DNA from: Clarkia xantiana subsp. parviflora | Lineage: Eukaryota; Streptophyta; Magnoliopsida; Myrtales; Onagraceae | NCBI GenBank assembly: GCA_036873135.1 | Contig: JAPTYO010000008.1 | Span: forward strand, 35,784,819 to 35,848,818 | Direction: 5' to 3' | Length of the DNA: 64,000 nt | In this document: one piece after another, positions 22,425-33,822 of the stretch | Layout: the number at the start of each line of letters is the position of its first letter | Numbering within the stretch: the first letter of the stretch is position 1 | Translations under genes and position numbers: made by a program | Notes under the pieces: model-generated | Seen by the model: only the letters and a program-made list of their open reading frames with translations | Databases searched by the model: none | What the model was told of the DNA's origin: nothing

Positions 22425-22635
22425 CTCCCCCTTGGATGTTCATAAGGGAATTGTGCCTCGTTAAAACCTTACTAGAAAAAACTCATTGGGATAAAAATCT
22501 AGTGAAGGAAAAAGAGTACACGATTATGAATCCCTTTTGTAAGTTGCCTCGTTAAAAACCTTACCAGGAAAACCCAATGGGATAAAACCTTGGTTAAGGG
22601 AAAAAGAGTGCAGCGGCCAGCGGTGTAGATTCTCA

Positions 22636-22870
22636 TCCTGATGTTGACATCACGTAATTTCATTAATTCGACGCAATCCAATAATGTTCGCCAATATTCC
22701 AGATGTCGCAGTCGATAAAGCCTCCTTGAAAAGATCCGCTAGATAGTCATATGAATAAATTCGTTGGATGAAGAATAACTTGAGGCGAATGTGTTTTGTA
22801 TGTCTCCTTTGATATAACAATCTTCAACTCGAGCTATATAACCTGCATTATCTTCATACATGTATACAAT
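22636..22870 (-). pseudogene. copia RNase H C-terminal remnant in element F
   Basis: Minus-strand translation gives DNAGYIARVEDCYIKGD, then YDYLADLFKEALSTAT, matching the copia pattern in which a DN-x-AA stretch is followed by an ADLFTKALP-like motif near the end of pol. Interrupted by stops and truncated. Confidence 0.5.
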
Positions 22871-23460
22871 ATAATGCTACATTTGAAAACTGTGCACTTC
22901 CATGTTATAACTTACATTTGTGTAGCAAATTAATTTAGGTCTTGATTCATCATGATATTAAACTCATGAAATTCTTACAATCATTAAGGTACTCAATAGA
23001 TGTGTTTATCTATGCAAAATAGCTTCAAGACATTATTTTTATATAGAACAAGATTATTTTCAATCTCTTAAGTACTCGATCTTCAGGCCGAGTCAAACCT
23101 TTGTCCTTTCAATATATTTTGTCTGAATTTAACATCATCAATAAATTGAGTGTATTTACAGACTCTTCACGAGTTTCAATATCTTTAAATTCTCCCCCTC
23201 ACGCGATGCCCCTTTCGGCTATAGCGTGATCAATTCAACTTATCAAAATATCAGTTTTCTTGATTCACATCATATCTCTGATATATCTTAGCTCAAATGA
23301 GCTATACATTGTAGAGAATATAATATAATTTGCATGTATTATTTTAAATGGTACAATATCTTTATTATCCAACATTCTTGGAAAAAATTTCATGCTAGCA
23401 TTTTCAATCCTTCTAGGATTTTCACTTTAATTTTGCTATCAAATTAGCCACCTAAAAAGG

Positions 23461-24580
23461 CTATGAATAATTCATATGTGGGACGCATTCAAAACTTTTT
23501 ATGTACTCCCAACGTAATAATATATTTGAAAGTGATTGCTCCACTAAATGATCCATATAATAATTGCCAGGATTTTGCATATAACATTTATACCACAGGT
23601 TGTGCGTATATATCTTACGACACAATTTGTTTATGCGGGAAAAATTTGTATCCACTGGCTTCCACCTTCTGCATTTTTCATGATAATACTTGCGTCTTTT
23701 CAAACTTTGGCCAATCATAATACTTTTTTAACATATTGAGCTCAAGATCCTCGACTCCTTGTCTTGTTTTATGATTTCAATCATGAATAATATTCAAAAT
23801 TGTTGTCGACAACTTGATATTCTCGGTTCCATCATTTTCCCATTAACGACGTAACTCATCGAGATCTCTTTATTACAATTATTTTCAGGTACCTGAACCA
23901 CTTCCGGAGTTTCATAATTAGTTACGTCTTTACTTATTTTGGGAAATCACCTCCATAATAAGACCATATTTACTTATTTTCTTTATATGCTCCATTCTTT
24001 TATCAATAAAATTGCTTTGGAACCATTATCACACGCTTCAGGCGTGAGTTATTTTTCATTATAATTTGTCCTAGCGGGACATTTCAAATTGGAGCATTTG
24101 CAGCTGATAGTTATTTGACTTATGACTTTCTGGGTCTCATAAAGTCACTAATTAATAGGCAGTATCTTAAAATCTTTATCTCTTTGAACTTCAGGTTCAT
24201 ATTCTCATTGTGCGAGGATCTAAATGAGATAATAACAATTTTTATCAGTCAATCTCTTTTCTGCCAGCTGCTTCTTTTCTCCCCCTAATGTTGGGAAAGT
24301 TGTTCATCAATGACAATCATCAACTCTTGCTTTGAAATATATATCATTCATTGTTCCCAATAAATTGTTTATATCCAACATATTTTTCCCAACATTCCAG
24401 ACACATCTTTGTGCGTTGCGGTGGAGCAATTCAAACTTATATTGCACATCATAAATTAATATATGGGAAATTTTTCTCTTTACAAAAAAAAATGGTTGTA
24501 ATGGGGAGGACTGTGATTTAACATTGACTTGATGCGCAGTTATATTGCTGCTTTCATAATAGCATGCATTTGCACTCAAT
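23461..24580 (-). pseudogene. copia pol remnant in element F (RT start and integrase linker)
   Basis: Low-level similarity only. The minus-strand frame at 24579-24307 includes NLLGTMNDIYFKARVDDCH, which resembles the LTGD.FTARF.DCHFNE region after copia integrase. The frame at 23718-23461 (KRRKYYHEKCRRWKPVDTN) lies where the RT begins in such elements. Many stops and frameshifts. Identification rests on order and weak motifs. Confidence 0.35.
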
Positions 24581-25868
24581 TTGCTCTAATTGGTAGCAGT
24601 TTAGCTATTTAATTGGAGGATCTTTGTAACTTTCATGCTAAAATGCAAATCCAGACATGTAATTGTCTGAATCTTGTAGTAAATATCAACTTTCAATATC
24701 ATCATCATTCTTTATTACATAATCTGGAAACTTGCAAATTCATAATCAACGTACATGTGACCATATTGTAGATGCATCTTTCAAAATAATATATCGGTCC
24801 ACATGGCAGGTGAACGGGTCCATATTCACCTTTTATAATTTCCACAAACAAGATGATTTTTTCTCGAACTTAGTTGATGATGATCACATAATGAATTTTC
24901 CTTTGAGAGCAAGCATTGTAATGATTTTTTGGAGAATCTTCAGGTTCTTCCAAGTAATTTCTTGCGCAACATAAGTGATCCGGAATGGACTGTAACCGGT
25001 CACGCCAACTATTGTGTATTGTATGGGTAAAACTTCTGGTTTACCTCTATATCTAACAGTAAACTTCTGGTTTACCGAAATATTTAATCAATCATGCCAA
25101 TATTGGCGGTAAACTTCTGGTTTACCTGATATGTATTTCTTTCATAATCTGCAAGAGATATATTTTGTATCTCTTATAACACATTCCGCATGTTTTTATT
25201 TTATTCATTGTCATCATAATGATGAATGCGGAGTAATCAATTCTTTATAGTAATAAATAAATAAAGAATATGAAACATATAAATAACATTAATCAAAATA
25301 ACGTGAAAGTGTAAAAATAATAATATTTTAATAACTTCATATAAATGCTCGTAATTCATGATCTTCAGGATCATTTATATCTCAAAATATTTTAGGATCT
25401 TCATGATCTTTATTTGTAGCTCAAAATCTCTTAGGATCTTCAGGATCCTATTTTCATCATTCTAGATCATGCTTTCGAAATAATTTAGGATCATCAGGAT
25501 CTCTATTGATTATTCAAGATCTTCATGGATCTTCAATCTCGTTAATTCATAGTCCGAGATATTTAGGAACTTCGGGATCCCTTATTCATTTATAGATCTT
25601 ATAGGATCTTCCTGGTTATTTATTCATAACTCATGATCTGTTAGGATCTTCAGGATCCTAAATGTAGTAATTATTGAGCTTTTGAAAAAAAAAACTCCTG
25701 ATCTTCTTGATCATTTTATAATAAAATTCAATGAGCATAGTGATATATGTATATAATAAATAAAATGCAGTGCAAGAAAGAAAAATTAACTGTAAATGCA
25801 GTGCAAGAAATATAAAATAAAATTTAAATGCAGAATTTCAAAATAAATATTCTCGATCTTTAGGATCG
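24032..25868. repeat. series of short hairpins with TTCAG/TTCTG loops in element F
   Basis: Non-identical stems around a common loop. Examples: CACGC-TTCAG-GCGTG (24032-24046), TGAAC-TTCAG-GTTCA (24185-24199), three copies of GTAAAC-TTCTG-GTTTAC (about 25026-25126), ATGATC-TTCAG-GATCAT (25358-25374), TAGGATC-TTCAG-GATCCTA (25432-25450), an 8-bp stem TTAGGATC/GATCCTAA (25641-25661) and CGATC-TTTAG-GATCG (25854-25868). The stems differ while the loop stays, so this is not a simple tandem repeat. Confidence 0.7.
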
Positions 25869-26224
25869 TGATATCGAATCTTCAGGATACGATATTCATA
25901 AAGAATGCATTTTTCTTAATCGTAAGATCCAAGAATTAACAATAATATACGCAATGATTTTTTTTTTTCACTAATGCCAATTTTTGCGTAGTGTCATCGC
26001 GCTTCATATGATCGAATTCCGCGTTGAATCATATAATTATATTTTGTTAGCGTAACCACGATGTTCAACGTCATCACTCTTCTTTGCATTCTTTTCGTGC
26101 ATTCTTTATTTGTAAGGGGCATCATCGTTCTTTATCGATATCACGATGATGCTAATTATTTTATCATTTTCAAAGTCAACCATGACATGATAACAATAGT
26201 AAAATCCTATTCCTTCCAAGTCAA

Positions 26225-26470
26225 TCATAAACTGCCGTACTCACTTCAGGGAGTAACAAATATTTATTTTGTAATCACAATATGCAATACTCATTTCAGG
26301 GAGTGCAAGATATTATCATTGCAATCATAAACTGTAATACTCACTTCAGGGAGTATAACGTTATAATCATATAAACTACAACACTCACTTCGGGGAGTGG
26401 AGTATATCATCATTATAATAAATATTGCAACACTCACTTCAGGGAGCGAGCATATCTAGTGGGCGATGCA
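26225..26470. repeat. ACTCACTTCAGGGAGT hairpin repeats in element F
   Basis: Five units about 55-65 bp apart, each with ACTCACTTCAGGGAGT or a close variant (for example ACTCACTTCGGGGAGT). The arms ACTC/GAGT pair around the TTCAG-type loop. The spacers (ATAATC, CATTATAATAAA) are AT-rich and partly repeated. A sixth, weaker unit follows near 26560-26580. Confidence 0.8.
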
Positions 26471-26479
26471 ACACTCTTT

Positions 26480-27207
26480 GTATCTTGATATATTTCAGCA
26501 TCGAGCACTCATGTGCTTAGCCACACTATTTGTTTTTCTTGTGATAAATCATATACCATACACTCGCTTTAGGGGGTGGAGTCATATCAATACAAATATA
26601 ACTTCATATACGAACAAATATTTAACACGTAGAGTTGATCTCCACATATAAAAATAACTAACTGATATTTACCGTGATGTTGTCATGTACCCTAAAATCG
26701 TTTCACGCATGATCCGACATAGATTGATTCCAATAAATCTAGCATCTATCAAATAAACAACAATATTAGGAACAGAATATCAAGTAGTAATAATACAAAC
26801 TTAAGATTTGAGGCAATTAATATAAATTAATGTAAGAAAAAAAATCTCCCTTTTCAATTTTTTTTTTTCGATATTGTTCTCTTTCGGTGTTGTTCTCGCC
26901 TTTAATCTCGAAGACCCCTTTCCATGTTCTTTGAATTTATTTCCATTCAACCTAGCTCGAACTCGAAGTGATCGTTAGGGGATTTTTTTTTTCGCCATCG
27001 TCTTCTCTCACTTCTGAAAATTAAACTCATAAAACAAAGATAATTCCATAAAAGATTAAATTAATATGAAGGTTTATGAACCTAAAATATTGAATTAATA
27101 TAAAAGATTCTCCGATAGTATAGATGAGGGTAGTGATCACTCATGAACTGGATCGTCTGCTTCGAATGTCTGACGATTTAAGATCGAGCAATTTCGTGCT
27201 GATAACG
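26480..27207 (-). other. element F leader and unusual primer-site position
   Basis: Non-coding AT-rich leader. Immediately inside the 5' LTR the minus strand reads CGTTATCAGCACGA, where copia elements usually show TGGTATCAGAGC (as in copia copy 2). No gag could be recognised downstream. Confidence 0.5.
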
Positions 27208-27388
27208 TGTTATGAAAGTAGAGAGGTAATAGAAGAGAGAACTTGATGATCTTATTATTACACATAGGAGCCCTTATATAGGGATTACATAGAATTGGGG
27301 AGGAAGTAAATTCAATACTAGATAAGTCTAAATAAGAAAGATGGTATATACACATAATATTGAACATCCACTAAATATATTCATAACA
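27208..27388 (-). repeat. element F 5' LTR (181 bp)
   Basis: Same ends and length as 22244-22424, about six differences by hand count; followed by GTTAA. Confidence 0.9.
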
Positions 27389-27393
27389 GTTAA

Positions 27394-27805
27394 CAATTTT
27401 TTTATTTATTAGTTTTTTTCTTCAAACATTTATATGTCTACTAAATGGGTCATCAACATTGGGAAAAAAAAAGAGGATCATTAGCAATTTGCACTTCTTA
27501 TTGAAACATATTTTATGTCACACTATCATGCATGTATTTAAAGTAGCACAAATTTTAAGATATACATCGTGTATGGAGAAAATAACAGTTTCTACACTTT
27601 TTAAATTATATTAGGACGTCTCATAAAATTTAATTTGTTAAATTTTCATCATACCATAGATATTATTTCATCAATTAGACATAATTAAAGATAATAAAAC
27701 CTTATATTTAATGTCATAATATTCAATGTTTTTATATTTATCATAAAAACTCATAAATAATATAAAAAATAGGCCACAAATAAATAAATATTTAGATATT
27801 CACTA
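27394..27805. other. AT-rich intergenic sequence between F and A
   Basis: Non-coding; continues after element A at 37262. No feature recognised. Confidence 0.5.
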
Positions 27806-27810
27806 TATAT

Positions 27811-28570
27811 TGTTGGATCACGGTCGAAGCTCCGTTACGTCCTTGACAGAAAGCTTGGACTCCTGGGCTCCGCGTAATCCTGCAAAAGGGGATGTCCTGG
27901 GTGGTGACCCAGAATCCCTCTCCGAAACTTAAATGAGTATGTGATCAATGGGGGTGATAGCCGTAATCTCAATACGTATTAGAGAGAATGAGTTTTCTGG
28001 GGTAACTTCCTCCTTTATATAGGAGGAGGAGTTGCCCAGCTACCTGTGACCATGCTTGGCCGTTGTACCCATGATTCCGTGTATCTCGCCACGATTCCGT
28101 ATATCTCGGTTGGGATTCCATATATCTCGCCCCACGTTCCGCGAATCTTACCCATACTCCGCGTATCTCGGGCACGCCCTGCGTATCTCGGGGGATTTAT
28201 CTTTATCTTTAACAGTCTCCCATTACTCTATCTAGTAGGCAGGTTTCTCGGTCTTTATCCTCTGATCACAAGTCCCGACTCCTGTCGGGGACTCCAGAGT
28301 TGTCTCATTCTAGATCACCACCCAGGACCTTCAGTCTCTACGGGACAGGTCCAGCCTCTGCGGGGCTTTATTATCGGGGCCTTTACTAAGGTGCATCGGG
28401 GCCTGCTCGGAGGCTTCCTGTCGGGAGCGTTCAGCTCTTATGTCGGGACTGCTTAAGTCGGGGCCCTTCACGTTGGGCCTCTGGGCCTTCCAGGCTTTCG
28501 CGAGGCCCACTGGACCTACTCGCCGTTCATTGGCTGTTAACGGGGCTAACGATTTCATCGGAACCCATCA
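27811..28570 (-). repeat. element A 3' LTR (760 bp)
   Basis: TGTTGGATCACGG...GGAACCCATCA. Contains several GCGTATCTCGG-like short repeats (about 28075-28195). The bases just inside (28571-28585) read as the polypurine tract CTTGGGGGCAAA on the minus strand. Confidence 0.95.
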
Positions 28571-28973
28571 TTTGCCCCCAAGACATGGGGGACTTTTAGT
28601 TCGTCATGTCTTCCAGTTCCAACCCTTCCAACCTTGTTGTCGGAGGCTTTTATCTCAAGGTCTTCTGATATTTCCATCGGAGGCTTTTGCCTTGCACGCA
28701 ATTGCTGTATAACAGAGTTTCTCACTCATGATTACCTTGGGCCCACTGGACTCTGTGGACAGTTGTCAAACCCGAGGAGACTCCTCGGTTATCACAGCAT
28801 TAAATGCTAGGGATTATGAAACGATGCTCAAATCAGCGTGACTGTTGCTTTCTGAAAAAGCGTTTATTACGTCACCACGTCTCTTCCGTACCGTCTTCTC
28901 GATATCAACGACCACGATCGCATCGTTTCATCTTCAACGGTCAAGATGAAGTCCCTCCAATTGTCTTTTTGCT

Positions 28974-28980
28974 TATAAAA
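28974..28980 (+). promoter_or_regulatory. TATA-like box of the element A antisense gene
   Basis: TATAAAA about 160 bp upstream of the predicted start codon at 29137, inside the element but outside the LTR. The equivalent genes of B and E have similar boxes. Confidence 0.45.
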
Positions 28981-29136
28981 GCTAAAACCCTGGCATTATT
29001 CACTTCTTCTGCACTCTCTCGATTTCTGCCGTTCTTGCATTCGAAGCTTCTCTCCCAAGTTCTTGGTGCTGTTCAAGTGATTCAAGGCCTTCAGCCCTTC
29101 CGATCTTCCTTCATCTTTCTTCAGCGATCCCCCATC

Positions 29137-31891
29137 ATGTCTGGTAAGGATTTTCCTCTCTGTTTTCATGATTTGCTGATGTTTGCTCTTCTTTTCTCAA
29201 ATCTTCTTGTTTATAACCGTTTTAGACGGAGCTAGTTCTGAGGCTAGGACCCCTTTCATCTTTGAACTCGCTGTCAATGAGATTTCTGAGGCCTCATATG
29301 ATATTGCCCTTAGAGAGGGGTGTATTACCTCGGATTGGGAGCCTCGTTTCCCGTACGAGTCTCAGCCTGCCGTCAGAAGGAAACACATTGTTACGCGTCC
29401 TCGGGAGGGGGAAGTGTTTGTCTCCGCCGGACAGATAAGCGCGGGGATTCGGTTCCCCTTCTGCGGAAATTTGGTGGAGATGTGCAACTTTTACAAAACG
29501 CACCCTTGTACCTTCTCTCCACACGCCATCCGCGTGTGGAATGCCTTCCAGCTTCGGTGCCACCGCCAGCAGTGGACGTACAGTCTACTACTCTTCCGTA
29601 CCTTTTATGGCATGAAGTGCAACAAGGCTGGTGTCTGCTCCTTCTCCCCCCGACTCCCCAAGTGGACAAAGGAGCAACTTTCACGTTTCGGCTGGGATAG
29701 CGAAACTTGGAAGTTCCACAAGGATCGGGTGCTGATTCGCGACTCGGGGTCTGACAACAGCGGATGGAAGAAGTATTACTTCTTCGTCCAACACAGCTCC
29801 GTCCCATGGCCTCAATGGGAGGTTGTGGCGGACCCTGCCCCCAAGCTTTTGGACTACACTGAGGATGACCTCAACACTCTCCAAATGGTTCAGCTCTACC
29901 GTTGGGGGGATAACTTCATACCCCTCGACGCCAACAAGCTCCTGGAGAAGGACTTGATCCACATCGGAGTCCGACTACTCGACTCTGTTTCCAAAGATTT
30001 GGTCGTCTGGGTAACACTTCTAACCATCTTGTCTTTTACCTTTGCAGCCAAGAAGGCTTCTCTGCTGACTCATCTCATTATGAAGCAGGGCGAGACTGAT
30101 GCCGTCCCAGGTGGCTCTAAGAGGAAGCGTAAGTTGGTGAAGAAGGGCGTTTCCTCTTCCGCCACCCTGTCTGCTGCTCCCCCGAGCGAAGAACAGGTCG
30201 TGGCCAAGAAGGCTAGGAGGGAGGAGATAGATCGGGCCTTTGGGGCCACCACCGTCGAGGAAGGTAAGCGCGTTCGTCGTGCCATTAAAAGATATAGGAA
30301 GCTAGTTCCCAAGGAGTTTATCCCCGCTGATCGGGAATCGCGGGTTCGGGAAATCAAATACATCCTTCGAGGAGAAGTCCCCCGCGTTCTCAAGGCGGGA
30401 TATTACAACTTCTTTGGGAAGGACCAGCATCTCGAACGTCAAATTCTATGGTGTCCTGGTGGAATTCTTCCTGACTATGTTCGTCCTGCCACCGCAGGTC
30501 CATCGGAGACTCCTGCTCCGACGAAGGCTGCCACTCCAGCGGAGACTGCGGCTCCGCAAGAACTGATGCTGGAGGATGTCCCGGCGGATGCCCAGTTCCG
30601 TCGGGTGACTGATTTGGAAGCCTCTCCTTCCGTCGAAGAACCTGACGAGAGTGGCCTGCTTCCCCGCGGAAGGTCGGGGCAAAGGAGCCTGAGGCCCGCC
30701 GTGAGGGACGTGTCCCGGAGTCCTCCTCCCGAGCTCCGCACTCCTACTCCTGAGCCTCCTCCGACCGAGGTAGCTCCTCCCACTGATAATGCCGAGGTTA
30801 TCCCTCCTCTTCCGATGGATGAAAATCTTTACAAGATTTACACCCCCGACCAGGCGACGGTTCCCTGGCGTCCGATCGAATCCCTCCAAGGGTTTTCGGT
30901 TCAACGGGGGAATCTTCAGCCTGACTTGGCCCTGCATCTGTTGGCAGGGTCAATTCCTCCCGCTTTGAGACAGCCGCTTTGCTTAACGCGGGAGGACATC
31001 GAAGAGGAGTTCCGCGCTATGGCCGTTCGTCGGATGGAGGTAATACTTTACCTTTGCTTGTTTTCTTCCTTATCCCTGTCTTCGACCATCGAATTCTAAT
31101 CTTTTTTCCTTTCGCCCTAGGAAACCGCGGACCAGCAGCGCTGTTTTGCCATCGCCTTAAGTCTGAAGAGTGCTTTGGAGGAGGCTGAAGCTAAATCGGA
31201 CCCCGATGCGTTAGCCAAGCTCCAGGTGGACCTCGACGAGGCGGTGGCGGCCAAGAACAAGATGGCCAAGGAGAAAACTCTCCTTGACGAGATGGCTTCG
31301 AGCCTGCTCAAGCAGGTTCAAGATCATGATGCTGTCATGCGTCGGGACCGGAAGATGGTCTAGGTGGAGCAGCAGCGGAATGAGGCGGAGAAGAAGCAGC
31401 TCATTCACGAGAAGGGCGTCTTCGCGGATCTTCTCGCGGAGACCAAGGCGAGATTTGAGGCCGAGAGGGCTGAGTTCTCTGCCAAGCTGACTGAGGCAAA
31501 GGCTCAAGGCCTCGAGGAGGGCCGCCTGCAGGGCCGCGAGGAAGGTTTCCAGCAGGGTCGCGAGGAAGGCCGCCTACAGGGTCGCGAGGAGTATCGAAAT
31601 TCTGAAGAATTCAAGGTGGATGCTATAGAGTTCTGCAAGTCCGAGGTGGAGGATGTTTTGTACAACGCCGTCGAAGAACTCTACACAGCCTACGCGGATT
31701 CCATTGACTTCACGAAGTCCGAGACTCTCGCCCCCGTCGCGGAGAAGTACTTCAACCTCCCCGCGGAGAGTGAAGAGACTGCTGGCGTGGACCCGACTCC
31801 GCCGGCTGCGGAGCCTTCTGCCCAGGCCCCTCCGAACCTTGCTCCCTCCGATATTGCTGAGGATCCATATTCCAACAAGGATCAAGTCTAA
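29137..31891 (+). pseudogene. antisense ORF of element A, Transposase_28-like with C-terminal coiled coil
   Basis: Opposed gene of the 'putative gypsy type transposon' family. Predicted start ATG at 29137 with a 7-base first exon (donor G|GTAAGG, acceptor TTTTAG at 29225) that joins in frame to the long reading from 29226. The conserved domain follows: IRFPFCGNLVEMCNFY, FSPHAIRVWNAFQLRC, YSLLLFRTFYGMK. Then a Lys/Arg-rich stretch, a proline-rich segment, an 81-bp intron (31040-31120, phase 0) and a coiled coil with QGREEGR-type repeats (31500-31590). One in-frame TAG (31361-31363) interrupts it. Another possible intron near 30011-30047 seems too short to trust. Function unknown. Confidence 0.7.
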
Positions 31892-32079
31892 TGTTCCATC
31901 TTTTTAGTCCTTGTAGTTTTTCTCCTTCGTCTTTTGTATCAGAACTCCTAGGCCTTCGAGCCTTTATGTAAGGAATTTCTTTTATCTGTTTTGATCTCGA
32001 CAATCGTTTGCACTTATTTAAAGCGGCTTTAAACTCGTTACTCAGAACGTTCCGATGCACCATTTGAGATGACTCCATA

Positions 32080-32640
32080 CGTCCTTCCGACGCTTGACTC
32101 GGGACTTCACCATTTAAGGCTTCTCGTCCAATCAGGACTTCACCACTTAAGGTTTCTCGTCCAATCGGGACTTCACCACTTAAGGCTTCTCGTCCAATCG
32201 GGACTTCACTACTTAAGGTTTCTCGTCCAATCGGGACTTCACCACTTAAGGCTTCTCGTCCAATCGCACATCATTAAGATGATTTCATCATACCCTTTGA
32301 GGCTTTTATCGCGTCCTTTCAGACGACTTTAGTCATACCCGTTAGGGCTTTTGGCCACGTCATATAGACGACTTACGCGGACCCGCTAGGGCTTTTTCAT
32401 ACCCGTTAAGGCTTTTGGCCGCATCATATAGACGACTTACGCCGACCCATTAGGGCCCTTTCGTACCTAGGCTTTTGGTTGCATCATATAGACGACTTAT
32501 ACGTACCCCGTAGGGCTTTTGTCCGTACCTGTTAAGGCTTTTTGCCGCGCCATAAAGGCGACTTACTCGTACCTCGGAAGGCTTTTATCGTACCTCGGAA
32601 GGCTTTTGTCGCGTCCTTCAGGGCGTCTTACTAACAGTTA
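32080..32640. repeat. tandem arrays between convergent genes of element A
   Basis: First array (about 32096-32267): five units of 33 bp on the theme GGGACTTCACCACTTAAGG with TTCTCGTCCAATC. Because 33 is a multiple of three, it leaves an open frame of 11-residue repeats that I do not regard as a gene. Second array (about 32320-32630): longer imperfect units with TAGGGCTTTTGG and CATATAGACGACTTA. Same place as the arrays of B and D, but without obvious sequence similarity to them. Confidence 0.85.
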
Positions 32641-32749
32641 GAATAATTCTGAAAATAATTTGATCGGAAGCAACTTCTTTTATTAATAACTCAAAGCTTT
32701 GCTTACATCGGATTGATAGATAACTTGCGCCATTCGCGGCGACTTAATA

Positions 32750-33822
32750 TCAAACATGATACTTCTTCAAGTGTTCGCCACTGAAGGAATGCTTCAACGT
32801 CTTGCCATCAAGGTCCTCTAGTTTGTATGCATTGGGGGCTGGCATCCCTATGATCTTGTAAGGTCCCTCCCATTTTGGTGATAGCTTGTTGATCCGATCT
32901 TGATGAACGAACTCGTTCCTCCGCCAGACAAGTTCTCCCACGAAGAATTGTCGGGACTTGACACGCCCGATTGTAATATCGGGCTGTTGCCAGACGCATC
33001 CGAGCCTGGACTTCATCAGCCTTCCACCTCTTTTCCTCGAGTAAGTCTAAGTCTAGACGTCTCATTTCCTCGTTTGTCAGAGGCTCGTAATATTTTGCGC
33101 GATGGGACGCCACCGCTATCTCCACGGGAGCGACTGCCTCCGTGCCATAGACCAGGCCAAACGGAGTTTCCCCCGTCGATTGCTTGGGTGTTGTTCTAAC
33201 AGCCCACAGCACGTTCTAGCCAATGGCCTTGCAAGGCGTAGACTCTCCTCTTCAAGCCATCCATCACGATCTTGTTGGCTGATTCCACTTGGCCATTAGT
33301 CTGAGCGTGGCGGATTGAAGCGGTCCGATGTTCGATGTTCAATTCCTCCAGGTACTCCTTCAACTGAGCCCCATTAAACGGAGGGCCGTTGTCGCTGATC
33401 AACACTCGAGGGACCCCATACCGGGATATGATCTTAGTTTGAAGGAACTTGAGGATCTGCTGCCCCGTCGTCTTGGCCAATGCCTTAGCTTCTATCCACT
33501 TTGAGAAGTAATCGATGGCCACGAGCAAATACTTGCACTGACCTTTCGCTTGGGGAAGAGGTCCCACCAAGTCAATCCCCCATTGCGCGAAGGGCCATGC
33601 ACTCCTGATGGGCATTAAGTCCGCGGCGGGAGCCACGATATTTGGAGCGTACCTTTGGCATGCATCGCAGGATCGGACCATTGATGTCACCTCCTTGTTC
33701 ATCGAAGGCCAATAGTAGCCTAGGTTCAGTGCTTTCCTCACAAGAGATCGGGCCCCTTCATGACAGGCCGCGACTCCCTCGTGTAGCTCCCTCAGGATCC
33801 GATTCGTGTCAGGTTCCGCCAC
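32750..33822 (-). pseudogene. element A integrase
   Basis: Gypsy integrase in three frames (33822-33196, 33212-32808, 33016-32750). N-terminal HHCC zinc motif (HEGVAACHEGARSLV then CDACQ), catalytic core with all three acidic residues visible (GIDLVGPLP, ISDNGPPFNG and the E in NGQVESANK), and the C-terminal domain (LVWRRNEFVHQDRINKLSPK, GPYKIIG). It continues the upstream pol frame, from which a frameshift at a run of seven T (plus strand A run near 33828-33836) separates it. Two more frameshifts near 33200 and 33010 disable this copy. Confidence 0.88.

Larger units (their letters stand above)
22244..27388 (-). mobile_element. copia-type element F, short LTRs, degenerate interior
   Basis: 5.1-kb element with 181-bp LTRs at 22244-22424 and 27208-27388, ends TGTTATGAA...TTCATAACA, and an exact 5-bp duplication GTTAA (22239-22243, 27389-27393). 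Orientation is minus: the bases inside the left LTR read CCAAGGGGGAG (polypurine tract) on that strand. Copia-like remnants in order support this: RNase H end near 22636-22870, an RT/integrase linker remnant at 23461-24580. No frame over about 90 codons survives. By eye the LTRs differ at only about six positions, so insertion was far more recent than the decay of the interior. Confidence 0.85.

Noticed and set aside
22499..22681. Minus-strand 60-codon ORF as a peptide gene
   Set aside because: It is a frame through the RNase H end and 3' tail of element F.
30011..30047. 37-bp intron in the element A antisense gene
   Set aside because: Has GT...AG ends but is too short for a plant intron, and the frame is open through it.
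29137..31891. Host gene captured by element A
   Set aside because: The same gene type in the same position and orientation is in B, D and E, and the family is known from Tat-type elements.
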